In this document: one piece after another, positions 1 through 11,367 of the stretch
Numbering within the stretch: the first letter of the stretch is position 1
Layout of the letters: every line of letters begins with the position of its first letter
NCBI GenBank assembly: GCA_002104905.1
Contig: MCFE01000136.1
Location: 1-64,000, forward strand
DNA length: 64,000 nucleotides
Direction of reading: 5' to 3'
Origin: Basidiobolus meristosporus CBS 931.73
Taxonomy: Eukaryota > Basidiobolomycota > Basidiobolomycetes > Basidiobolales > Basidiobolaceae
Notes under the pieces: generated by a model
What the model was told of the DNA's origin: nothing
Database searches by the model: none
The model's input: only the letters and a program-made list of their open reading frames with translations
Position numbers and translations under genes: made by a program

Positions 1-956
1 TGAAGCATTATTATGGAGTGGAAGTATGCGCTTGAGGTAAACATCGATTTATTGGTCAGTATTGGAAGATTGTTCATGGTAGAATATTCGAATAAGACCA
101 AACAGTCCACGATACATTGACAAATTAGTGCGAATTCATGGACAACTCAATGCTAAATCAGGCAGATCGCTACACTCCTCTTTAAACAATTCTGACAATC
201 AACAAAAAGTCCTTCCTGGATATTCAGATTTCTCACTACGAATTCTACTATGCATCATTAATCCCTCTACACAGTGCTTAATTGTACGGTAGCAACGGTC
301 CGGATACCTGATTCCATTATGTTAGCAAACAGTGAGGTGCAAATTAGTCTTTATTAATAAATCGCAATGACCGCGTAGCGTGTGATGAAGGGAATAGGAT
401 AGAGTCTATATTGTGGCGCGATTACGTACATACCCTTACAATATGTATCATTCAGGAGTATTTCTTCTGTGTTCTGGTACAAAATTTTTACCTTTCAATA
501 GAATGGTAGATAATGTTGCGATTGATTGGTCTATCGCCCGTTTGACTATTGTTTCACAGATGGCCAGCATCTTGGAAATTAGCGTGGAAGAACTTTTATC
601 AATTCTTCGGAAACCTTGAAAAGATCTAGTATCTTGACGGCGGCTCAATCATCTTTGTACACAGCCTCCTGAGCTCTTTAAGTCATCTTTATCAACACCA
701 CCGCAAAGCTCTGTACACAAAGGATCATATCCATTCCACTCAATAAGCCAGTCAGCAGATGTCCTAACTAGCATCCACTTGCACAGGCTACCGAAAATAA
801 CAAAATGTACTGCAAGTTGTAACTACTGGTAATTCTTGTTATTTGCAAAATTGAGAAACTCAGTATACCCAACCAGCTTTCCTTAATCAGTTTGGAAGCT
901 GACCTTGGAATCGAAAGGGCTTTTTCCAAATCCAGTACTTACAGCCTTGGCATTTA
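1..956. other. gene-poor stretch
   Basis: I see no convincing gene here. Open frames are short (the longest under 70 codons, 413-619), overlap each other on opposite strands and match no family I recognise. The stretch ends at the left edge of an LTR, so part of it may be old transposon flank, but no coding trace of an element is visible. Confidence 0.5.
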
Positions 957-1300
957 TGTTGTATATTTCATAATTACACCTAAATATTCACCTAACTTAG
1001 TCACTTAGATCATAGTCTACAAATCTTAGAGAATTCTGGCCAAATTCTTTGTCGGGATTTACTTCGAATATTTCACCAAAATATCAGGTACCCAGAACAT
1101 GGAATATTGATAAGTTATCCAAAGAGTTCAAGCTTTGCACACATGTTCTTGGGACCTTCCTAAGCATACTCTACGTGTTTTTTGCCAAGAGCATGTAAAA
1201 GTATAAATCCTACTTTTGCATTCAATATATCATTATATGAAAACCACATAATCGACTTGTTCACCCAATCACTTTCAATATCTCCAAAACTCTTACAACA
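957..1300 (+). mobile_element. isolated copia-type LTR
   Basis: This 344-bp block aligns over its whole length with the two LTRs at 57029-57364 and 57487-57818. It begins TGTTGTA and ends TCTTACAACA, matching the 10-bp terminal inverted repeat of the copy at 57487. Shared internal blocks include the stretch around CACCTAAATATTC, AGGTACCCAGAACATG, a TATAAAT box near 1203 and the 3' CTCTTACAACA end. No primer-binding site or gag follows; the next bases (AGCTATTC) keep only a hint of one. The 5-bp flanks (ATTTA and AGCTA) differ, so there is no clear target-site duplication. It is a solo LTR or the remnant of a rearranged element. Confidence 0.82.
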
Positions 1301-2146
1301 AGCTATTCTATACCCTTGCGAGAAGTATCAAACTGAGATTTCATATTATACTCTGCTGGTGTTCTGGTATTTTTCTGTCAACTCTCCAAGTGTAGATAAC
1401 TCTAGAGTCAGTGGGCTGATTGTTACCATATCTGACCTGAGGATTACTCAGGCACAACACCTTTATGTACATATATTCACTTGTTCCCCCAAGAATGTGG
1501 GACTTTCTGATAATAAAGGTTGCTACTTTGAGGAAAAATATATTGCTGATAGCATCATACTGACACTCTGCTGGACTTGAGCATTTTTTCTTAGGGTATC
1601 ATGTTGACAAATTTTATCAGCCTATCTTCCAATCTATCCATTTTCATTACTAAGCCTGATGAATTGTGGAAATATCTCTATACAACACGCTTATATACTA
1701 AGTGATTATACAAAGATATAATTTTATTGCAGGATTCTGGGGGAGTATCAAAAGTGGCTTGAGCAGTTTGTATAAATGTAGTGTTGTAGAATTTGGAGAA
1801 TGCTGGAAGTGATGGGAGAGCAAGTGAATCGAGGCGTTTACTCTACCATCTATCTAATGTAAAAGTTACGGTGATACTTATACAAAGTGTGGACAAATAA
1901 TACATGTATAAGGCTTATTAAGGTCTTAAAACATACTTACAAAGTGTCGGATGAGCATGCGGATTCAGGGAGTGCTAATAAGTGCCCCTCTGGATTCTGT
2001 GCGAATACCCCTTTTGGTGAATATAGCTATTTACTTTGAATTTTGCTCATTGCTTCCTACACACAAGTCCCATCAAGCGCTAGCGCGGTTGGAAAGAATA
2101 CTTCTCAGGATATCAATATGAGTACAGCCATATAGTGTGGGTGTTG
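1301..2146. other. no gene seen downstream of the LTR
   Basis: Nothing recognisable. A frame overlaps the LTR and runs to about 1580 (1182-1580), but its first third is LTR sequence, so it is not a credible gene. The right part is the 3' flank of the minus-strand ThrE-like gene. Confidence 0.5.
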
Positions 2147-3664
2147 TTAGATGGTTGGATATTGATGCTTTTTCAAAGTGGGCGTTATTGCTAATGATCC
2201 CAAAAGAAGGCCAAAGGCAAGGCATATACAGATCCTTAGCATTTGCACCGCAAGTTCAAGGCCATGGCTTGATTCCACGATGATCTCGAATATTCCTCGG
2301 ATCCCAAGACCGCCAGGTACCAATAGCGAGACACCATTCAGAACTCCCGGCATGCCCATTTTGCCTGTTATTTGCGTGTATATGTGCCCAGATAAAGCCA
2401 AATTGAATGCGGCTACAACAGTGGCAACGGTCGGGCTCAACAGCCGGGATAACACGTACTGAGTAGTATATGCTATGCTACTGATACCAATGATACCAGG
2501 CCATTGCCTAGGCGAGGCGTGATTTATAACCGCCGAGCATATGCTAATCAATGGAAATAAAACCAGTATCCAGAGTGGATTAATTCTATGGCATTGGGGA
2601 TGCTCGATAGGGATCACCCCTATGCTCTGAAAGGCCGAGGAGCCAAATGAGAGTCCGAATGCCAAAATGAATGAAAGAGAGAGATTATAAAGCAGCCTCA
2701 ATGTTCCTGATATCACATTACGAGTAGCCAGTTCAATCACTGATGTAGCTAGAGAGTATCCTGGGACAAGCTTAGTGATCGCTGACAGCATCACGGCAAC
2801 ATAGCAGATATGCGTGTGAAACGCGGTGGCGATAATGGAGACCAGGAAGCCAGCCGATATCTCAAGAATACTATTGTAGGTGTAAATGCTCTTCGAAAGC
2901 CGACGTAGTGCTCCCACCAACAGCCCTAGTATCCCGCTCGCTATCCAGTCCTTGATCCCTCCCCCGTAAGCAATCGGGCAGGATAAAAAGGAGTAGAGGC
3001 CGAAGCTAACTATCTCACACCAGTCTGGGTAGTATTTCCGGTTTTTGTACAGGTTGTCGAGCAGTTTGTGCCCCTCAGCTATGGTCATCACACCCTGGCC
3101 CACTTTTTGGGAAATGATTAGGCACTTCTCGAGTCTATCCATGTATTTGCTCTCGTTAACAATCATAAGATAGGTGTCGCTAGCGCGGATGTCTTCGCTT
3201 TCAAATGAAGCCAAGATCATCCCGGGAACGAAGGCAAAGGAGCTCTGGATGCTCAACGCAGCGGAAGCAATTCTCATGTTATCCTCCAGACGGTGTCCTG
3301 GTGATCCGAAGGTAGCAAAGCACCGGGCTAGTCGTAGCAGGTAATCCCGCTTGAGGATTGTGTCGGCTAGGCTACTTATTACTAATCTGGAGCTCTCATC
3401 TAGTGTGGTCTCGCCAGGATCTCTCATATTTTTTCCTGCTCGATGTCTCGCTCCTCTTTTGCCGTTCCAGAAATTCAATGCCATTAAGTTAGATAATACT
3501 GATTTCCTAGAACCCCCACGGTGACCCATTACCTGCTCTACAACACTCCGCACTTCAGGACTGAGGTCGTTATCAACAGCCTGATGGTCAGAGCTCTTTT
3601 GGCTTGGCATAAAGCTGCTACTTGGCTGCTTTTTTTGGCTTGTAAATAACGTACGTATCCACAT
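2147..3664 (-). CDS. ThrE/Prm10-like multipass membrane protein
   Basis: An uninterrupted 505-codon frame with ATG at 3662-3664. The N-terminal third is hydrophilic (about 1-95). It is followed by a ThrE-type region (about 100-300; DUF1212, the threonine/serine exporter family) with the typical FGSPGHRLED-like start and a run of hydrophobic segments. A second hydrophobic half (about 320-500, ThrE_2-like) has a Gly-rich LVPGGLGIRG segment before the last membrane spans. This layout matches fungal pheromone-regulated membrane protein 10 (Prm10) relatives, which are 10-TM proteins of unknown substrate. By homology to bacterial ThrE it may move threonine or serine, but that is inference. It has no intron, unlike most neighbours. 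It lies tandem and on the same strand as the zinc-finger gene to its right. Confidence 0.85.
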   Translation of the reverse strand: MWIRTLFTSQKKQPSSSFMPSQKSSDHQAVDNDLSPEVRSVVEQVMGHRGGSRKSVLSNLMALNFWNGKRGARHRAGKNMRDPGETTLDESSRLVISSLADTILKRDYLLRLARCFATFGSPGHRLEDNMRIASAALSIQSSFAFVPGMILASFESEDIRASDTYLMIVNESKYMDRLEKCLIISQKVGQGVMTIAEGHKLLDNLYKNRKYYPDWCEIVSFGLYSFLSCPIAYGGGIKDWIASGILGLLVGALRRLSKSIYTYNSILEISAGFLVSIIATAFHTHICYVAVMLSAITKLVPGYSLATSVIELATRNVISGTLRLLYNLSLSFILAFGLSFGSSAFQSIGVIPIEHPQCHRINPLWILVLFPLISICSAVINHASPRQWPGIIGISSIAYTTQYVLSRLLSPTVATVVAAFNLALSGHIYTQITGKMGMPGVLNGVSLLVPGGLGIRGIFEIIVESSHGLELAVQMLRICICLAFGLLLGSLAITPTLKKHQYPTI

Positions 3665-4940
3665 TTGAGAAACAAAGGTTCGGGGATATCCGCTGCTCTA
3701 CTATATAGCGTCTGTTTTGTTCAACAAGATGATGAGAGAAGTTACAAGGCTTCGGATCTCCAGCTGCTGCTTTATTTGCTGCAACCCAAGGCGCTCTTGG
3801 CCACAATTTATTATAAATCCACTGTCTATTTTGACATGTGAAGATCGGCTGAATGTTTCCCAAGTATTATCTGCAACAGGTAAAAGCACGGCAATGAGAG
3901 CCCAACGTCGTGGATTCCTGTGAATTTCTAAAGGAACGCTCTGTGTGTAATACGCTACTTGAAACACCTCACAACACCTTGCCTGACTAACACTGTGAGT
4001 TGCCTGAGCTCGCCTGTCCACGGTGATGTTTCAATCATCCCATGTGTGCCAACCACCTAGAGGCTCTTCACGAACTGATTTGGGGTTTGTTTGATCGCAG
4101 GATATTGGATATTGTCATGTGCAACCCTTTGCCAAATGCATGATTAGGTGATGCCACCAAGGAGCCGGTAAACAATCGCGTATGGTACAGAAAGCTACCT
4201 CTCCCTGTCTGTTTATTAGCATTTGCATGAAAGTGTGGGCAAACATCGCTCAAACACGGACTCCCTCTCATTGTAGTCAGCACTTGATGTGTGCATGTAT
4301 TGAAGTAGCGGGGCTATATTGATGGCAAACAAATGAAGTTCGGGATTGTTTAGATCTGAATCGCCTTCGAAAACGAATAGATAGATCCGCATGCCTGCAT
4401 CCGTAAATCATTCTGCTCTTGGCGTGCAGCGATTCTCTTCACCGACCCGCAACGCACCATCGACCTTCACGTGAAATACTTCATCTAACCGGCAGACTCT
4501 ACAACCGTGCAGCAATGTTCTAGAGAGGTTTATTCCAAGCGATCAGGAATGCAGTTGCAAATGTGGCGATCAACCGGCAAATAGATAGATAGCAACGAAA
4601 CCAGCCTTGAGATATCAATTCTACCAGGCATCAAGCTGAACCCTGTGTTGCAAACCATCTCAGTATATATGGGTGTATAAAGGAGATGGGAACTGCTTCC
4701 GTTTTATACATGGAAATTTTGATCTAATTAATAAATAATATCTTTCAATTTCGTATGTCAACAAAGGTGTAATCAAACAACATTATTTTCGGCGAGAACC
4801 AAGTATGGTAGGCCTCCAATCGAATTGACTATCATTAACGACCCAGTCACACTGAGTCCATAGGACCATTGCTTGGAGATATTTACATTATATCGGCGAA
4901 AAGGTGCATAAGGTGACTAGGCGGGTATGCGCAATCTATC
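3665..4940. other. intergenic: ThrE-like promoter and GLI-like 3' end
   Basis: This 1.3-kb gap holds the upstream region of the ThrE-like gene and the 3' flank of the zinc-finger gene. Several short overlapping frames occur (for example minus 3701-4021), but none has family features, so I call no gene. Confidence 0.5.
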
Positions 4941-7623
4941 TTAATGGGTCTGGGTAGTCGAAACGACGGATGCAACTTGCGTAGGGAATCGAACTGTGGA
5001 TAAAAAGAGGGATAGTCCAGGCTCCTCGCTTGGAGGGTGCGAAATGTGTAGTTGAGAGTTTGGCGGTGTGACTTGTCGTATTAGTTGGTCTAACATCTCG
5101 GTAGTGATTGAGGAGGATGCCATAGCCTTACTTGAAAGCAGCTCCATGGGATCGTCGTCTGGGATTTGGTGAGATTGTAGAACTGGGGGCTCTAGCATCG
5201 ATGATTCTTGCTGCTTTGACGCATCTACTTTGGTCATAGAGTAGTCGCATGGTGAATCGGATTTGCCTCCAGTCTGCGATAATATGGGTGAGCCGGACCT
5301 TCCACCAGCGGAGGCAGGCATTGATTTGTCGACCAAGGATAGGTCGTTGCCCAGCTTTGGAGTCGTAAACGACGAGGAGCCGGGCTGATAATGATGGTAC
5401 TTGATTCTTTGTGTTAGCTGAGTAGCCCCAAGGAGCTGATTGTTGAAATCCGACATCTGCGACGGGCTCACCCCCGAAGCATTCTGCGGATGGATTTCAT
5501 ACGAATGGGATAACTCATGTCCTTTGACGTGCTTTCGCAAGGATCTCGAATGATAATACGCTTTCCCGCATCCAGGAAAGGGACACAGATAAGGCCTTAC
5601 GTTGGAGTGCGTTTTGACGTGGGTAGCTAATGAGTCTGGCCTCGAGAACCTTTTACCGCAGTCTTGAGAACATTCAAACAATATCGTTAATACATCTGGC
5701 ACGACGCTGCAACACGTTTTGAGCATAGCTTACCAGCAACTGGGCATTGGAAGGGCCTTTCCCCCGTGTGCGTTCTCAAATGGTTGTACATCTTGTGACG
5801 TTTTGTGAACGGCTTCTGATTACGTGAGCACCCTTGCCACTCGCATTTGTATGACGCCTGATAGACCAAAAGTTAGTAAGATCGGTGACACGGCCATTTT
5901 GAGGCTCCCTTATTCTCTACCTTGCCACTTCCGATGTGCTGTTGGCCGATGTGCGAAATGAGGATGTCTAATGCCGGGAAAGACTTGGCACAGTCACTCC
6001 AGAGACAATCAAATGTCTGGGATCTCTCGAACTTGTCATCATCTTTGTCGCTCTTCACATACTCCTCGTCCAGCTCCTCCTCCTCATCTTCTTCGATCTT
6101 TTCGTCGGAGATACAAGTAGACAGTACACTGGCATTACCTGCGTCTAGCGAATCGGTGATCTCGCCTGAAAAACTTTTAAGTATCTGACCATTGAAGTGC
6201 ACTGCATGAACGATATACCTTCGTCCCCTTGTTCAGATCCAGCGTCCCCAGGAGTGGAAGCATTATCTGCCTTCAGGATTGGCGAGCCCTTGGTCTTCGC
6301 TAACTCATCCTCGACATTCCGAAGTCTTCTGATTAACTCTTCTCGTGTCAGGTTATCAAGTGATTTGGATTTCTCAAGAGCGGACAGATCATCCACACAA
6401 GCAGCCCTGAAAGGGGCCGAATCCCGATATCTACTGTCATTGTTTGGACCATTGGTTGATCCCAGTCTACCATAGCCATCAGAAGGATACTCCAATATCT
6501 TCAGAGGCTTCATGTTTGGCCCTTCTTGCGATTGTAACGTCAAGCTGTCCATCTGCTCAGGAGGGATGCCGTGGAAATCGCTTAGTGACACTTGTCTCGT
6601 AAGTGCCCTATCCATATACCCGCGCTGCTTCAACATTTGCCCTTCAGTGGTCTGGCGGAGCAATTGTTTCTCAGGGCTCCGGGGAAATCCTGAATAATTC
6701 AACTCAGGAGCGGAGTACTGTCTCCGATGGCCCATTTTCCTACGCATTGCGTGAAGCATTTGGGGATTGTCGACTGCCTGTTTCTGGAGAGGTGTGCCAT
6801 GCTCGGAGGGTATTGTTGGGACCAAGTGAGGATTCACGACCGCAGATATATTGTTCATACAAAAATAGGGGTTCGAGGGCCTTGCACCACTCATGGGAGT
6901 AAACATAGACACTGACTTGCTATATCCGTGACGAAGATGTGCTGGCCTATTCATGCGAACCGCGTGATTGCGAGGTACCTGTGTTGAGCACATATCGAAG
7001 TTCATCATATTTCCATTCGGGTAGACGGTGTTCATGTGAACATTGGTGTTCGGGTGTACGGCCGTCATGGCAGGAACACCGTGTGAAGGATCGATCGCCA
7101 GGTTCACCGGCACCGACATGTTTTGAGGGGGTGTTCTAATGTTTCGGGTGGTTGTGCTTGTGAGCATATTCTCAAAATACTGTTGCTCATTGGGAATGGG
7201 GTTCATCATGGAATTACCCAATACCAAGTTGGAGCCCTCGGATTGGAAATTGTTGTGTGGAGATAGCTGCAGCATGGAGGAAACCACGTGCTCTTGAGGA
7301 ATCAAGCCACCATTCGGGGTGGGTTCCACCGAGCTATCTGGCTTCTCCTGGTTGACACCCTTCGCCTCCGTTAACGGTTCCTGTGACGGTAGCGTCGGGG
7401 TATCAAGCAACATCATGGTTTGCGGTATTATATTTGGGCCTGATAGGAGTTCGTCAAGTTCTTGTGGAGATAGTTGCTGGTTCAGGAAGGGCTGGTTGAG
7501 CATGTCTTGAGACATACTCGTGTACATGCCTTCAGTAACAGCCTGCGACTCCCTGGAGAAGCTGGTGACGAGGCCGTTAGTGGAAGAACACCCTTCAGCA
7601 AGTTGTAGTGGTTGCTCAGCCAT
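4941..7623 (-). CDS. GLI/ZIC-type C2H2 zinc-finger transcription factor
   Basis: Four exons: 6219-7623, 5921-6165, 5734-5857 and 4941-5662 (introns 53, 63 and 71 nt; phases agree), giving 831 residues. I chose ATG 7621-7623 because the frame upstream of it has no earlier ATG. Residues 1-470 are a Gln/Asn/Met/Pro-rich low-complexity region. A strongly acidic patch (EEDEEEELDEEY, about residue 490) precedes four C2H2 fingers. Finger one is CX4C..HX4H. The second has the diagnostic CEWQGCSRNQKPF..H..RTHTGERPF form, the third CPVADCGKRFSRPDSL, the fourth CPFPGCGKAYYHSRSLRKH. This spacing and the HTGERPF linker are those of GLI, GLIS and ZIC proteins, so DNA binding in the nucleus is well supported. 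The target genes are unknown. A Ser/Pro-rich tail of about 190 residues follows the fingers. The second intron has a good branch site (CTTACTAAC). Confidence 0.9.
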
Positions 7624-10600
7624 GTTTTTTGTGAGTCTACGTGAAAGTGGTATGATATATAAGAGAGAAAGGTTGCTCAAATAGTGGGTGGTGTTGTGGT
7701 CGTTCTGGAGTCAATCTACTATCTAGTTCATTAGAAGGCACCTTGTTACCTGATTGCGAAACAGTCGAGTGCTGAGTTTAAGGATAGTCTTTAGGGTAAA
7801 GGTATATTCCTGACTGCGGGTTGAGGACGTGGTGCTGGACTAAAGAAATGTGTGGCGTGCAAATAACTATGCGTATAAAATACTGATAGAAAAGTGGAAG
7901 AGATTAAATTTAGCGTAGACAGACGGCTAGTTTATATAATTGACTAGTTTGTCGTTGATTTACAGATTTCAATACAAGTCATTATTTCCTTAAATTAGAT
8001 GGATCCTCAGTCATCTCGGGTGAATTCCTATTCAGGATAAAGTACTGAAGTGTATTGAATGCATCAAATGCAGAGTTGCCCCTAGTGATTTACCATGTTT
8101 GGGAGAAGCAGATAATCGATGGATCAAATGAATTTTCAATATTGACCCAAATTTTCAACAGTCAACCAAGTTGTAATAGCCCACTAAATGAATATAGAAC
8201 AAAAAGCAAGGGAGATCTCGAATTCCTCACCCACTCCTTCCTCTACTGGGCGCATTGGTTGCGCCTTAGCTCGAGTACAAAATATTTTCTCATTACACTA
8301 ACCCGTAGGATTGAAGCATTTGGTGGCAGTTGTTTGTATTCTTGTTTACAAATAAATATATTATGCAGAAATCAAATCGGCTCGATGGCTTCATGAGCCT
8401 CTTGGCTAGCTTCTTTGTCAGGTGTTATTCATGACTCCCACTCCCACTCCCACGAGGCCGTCTGTCTAACTCTTTTTAATTTTGGGAAACTTGAAGCAAT
8501 ATTCCACTTGCTAGCTCAGCAGTCAGGTTGATGCCAAAAATGGACCTTGTTTGTGCTGCTACCTGGTCGCCGAAATGGCGCGTATCCTGTTACGGAATAC
8601 ACAAAACCTGAAGAGTCATATATTATAGCATGCAGAGTACATTAATTGCAGACTAGACAAAGGACCGACTTGAGCTTTCTTTGTTCATGTATCCAATATA
8701 AATGGACAAGTTTGATTTGTTTTAAGGGTAGATGGCACTGCGACATGTCGGCATACCTATCGCATTTCACCATTTTGTCAAGAAGAAGCATGATAGCATC
8801 ATACTTTGCTCGAGAGAGCATCTTATGCAACTAATATTCGGGTTTTACGAATCATTGATTTTTGGCATTGCTCGATACGTAGGATGGTTTAGTTTATACA
8901 GGGATCCGTATGGTTTAAAATAGAACGGAGTAGGAGCAGTGATGGGGACTGGTAGATAGCGGTTGGTGCGGGGACTAGAAAGGACTGCATATCCCAGTTT
9001 CGGAGCAAATCCTAGTGTCGTCGGTAGGACAGTTGGATGGGTACCCTTACAACGAACAAAGGCTGTAACTCGGAGGCTCAAAAGGGCCCTGAATCCCTGC
9101 TTTCAAGGCGAGAATCTTCGTTCCAGGCAATAAAGGCCGTGGTATGGATTTCGAGTCAGCGAATCTTAAATGGCGCAGGGCAATGGCTTGGTTGGTGCTG
9201 GCTTCCATAACGCATGTATGTCCAACACACAGGAATCTCGATGTGTAACTCATTATACGAACCAAGAAGTATTATTAAGCAGGAATGTTCGACGATTCCT
9301 TAGACCCTACATTACGTTCAATAAGGTGGAAATCGGCTGGCACCAGCAAGCAGCTGCCATGGAATTCTGACAATTCAGAGGGATCCCAGCTTCAGCCTTG
9401 GACAATGTCCACGGGGAGCCAATAGCGGCAGGAGAGCGTTTGGGCAGCTCAATCAAGATATGATGCTCCGCTTGGCTGCTAGAATTCTCAATGCATGAGA
9501 GTGGAGGGAATATTCTGACCTCTGGTCGCTGAGACTCCAAATAATCCATTCGGATCTTCAGCTTTGCATTGCTTGCGTCCCGCTTTACAAGATCCCAACT
9601 GCCACATGGCACCTGACTCCGATTTGATTCACAGGGAAATGTGGGGGGAGGGGAGGTGAAAAAGGGAGGGTGACCTCTCTAAGCATAATCACTAAACTGG
9701 ATATTTGATGCATCAAGAATACAATGTTTGACGACACTAATTCAAAATCCAGCCGGCCAATCAGGGAAGTTCTCCATTGTTGATGAAACATATCATTCAT
9801 TTATCCGGCTGAGTTTGAAAGGCGATAGAAAACCAGCCACCTGATTTAGCATTGAAATCACGATCAGGCTGTTGCTTCGGGAGAATAGAACTAGCTTGAC
9901 TTGTCGGAGAAAAGAGACACAGGCGGCAACACAAGCTTATTCAAGTTTTGGATATGTGGACAAGATGCATACACCGTTTGTCCCATCTTTTCAGATTCAG
10001 ACACCAATTGCGCGCCTTGCTTGACAGAGACACTGATCCTGTATCATCAGATCCATCTGCTGGCCAGTACAGCTTCAAACGATAGCTTCATCATCGATTA
10101 CCTTATTCCTGCCGATGAAGTGTAGCAACTGACTCTCGCGAAGCAAGCCATCTCTGGCGAGCAGCGCTCCCTGAAGCTCCTCTCCGATCGTTAGTAGTCA
10201 CTCTGCTCAAAAAGGCTGGTCTGTATGGTGACAGAATCCTGCATAATCGTCAACTCGGTAACTCACTGGCAAGTCCGACGCTCAGCCAGCTGATTTGGCA
10301 TAGCCCTACCTAATCGAAGCTCGAGTTTCAACCGGGATAGCAAGTTGATGGAGAATACGTGGTTTCCCGATTTCGATGTGAGGCCAGTTCTATTCGTGGA
10401 TGATGCACCACATGGTGATGCATAGCACAGCTTGCCCAAGCCTATTGCCGAATAGAATCTGGTTAAGCTATCGGATTGGACAAACCAGCTCACCCACCCC
10501 GAGGGCCAATGGACCGAGGGAGGCAGAGGGGGGGGTGTCGAGACGGAACAAAGGCCCTAATTTAGTCAGATAGTTGAAATGTAGGAGCATAGCAATGGGC

Positions 10601-11367
10601 TAGATACACAATTGGGCAATCCACAACAACACTGTGTTCCTTAGAGGGCATATAAAATAATTTGTCCGTGGCACAGGATATATACACCACATCACTGAAT
10701 GCTTAAACAGGAATGCTCGAATTAGTTCACTAAACAATAATATCCACCCGTAGCACAAGCACATGAGCAAGAGATTGCGCTAAGACAACACGAATTAGGG
10801 CTTGTGGCTCCGTAAGCAAAGCTGGTTGAACGGTGATAAAGGAACACTTGGTAACGGCCACGAATAAGTGACACGAATTAATGACGTGGAATAGCCCGTC
10901 TTAATTGTTATTTAGAGCAGTGGTTAGCTCTGGTTCTGGAACTTCGAGTTGGTACACAATGTAAAGTGCATACATGATGCAAATGGTGTTTCTGAGAATC
11001 GCAAGACCTTCATTACACCATGATTACGAGGCTTCTAGCCGGGGGAGATGGTGGATGTTTCCTGGGCGTGCACATTTTCCCAAGCCTTCCAACTTGCTTG
11101 ACGCGAGATGCGCTGGTGAAGCAGTGATGGCTCTGCTACTACTTGATGATGTTTTAGGTAGCAGGCGTCTAATCGAATCTACACTCTTGTTGGCGGCCAG
11201 ACGTTAGGTTACATTGATTCGAGTCTCAGAGATATCCTGAGGATTGTCACCCGTATAGGGAGTGCAAATTCAACAAGTTTCTCTCTAATTGTGATTTTAT
11301 TGAGTGTGGCGCATTGTGTGTAAATGCATGGGTTTATTCGGGCCGATCTCAAGACCAGTCCGGTCCA
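7624..11367. other. 3.7-kb gap with no recognised gene
   Basis: The left end is the promoter of the zinc-finger gene. Many short frames exist on both strands, none longer than 113 codons and none of a known family. A minus-strand series at about 9.9-10.5 kb (a frame at 10263-10493 followed by a GTGAGT donor and a CAG acceptor) could be exons of an unrecognised gene; I could not close a model. Otherwise I see nothing. Confidence 0.4.

Noticed and set aside
1182-1580. A 132-codon plus-strand frame.
   Set aside because: It begins inside the LTR and has no copia-type or other similarity beyond it.
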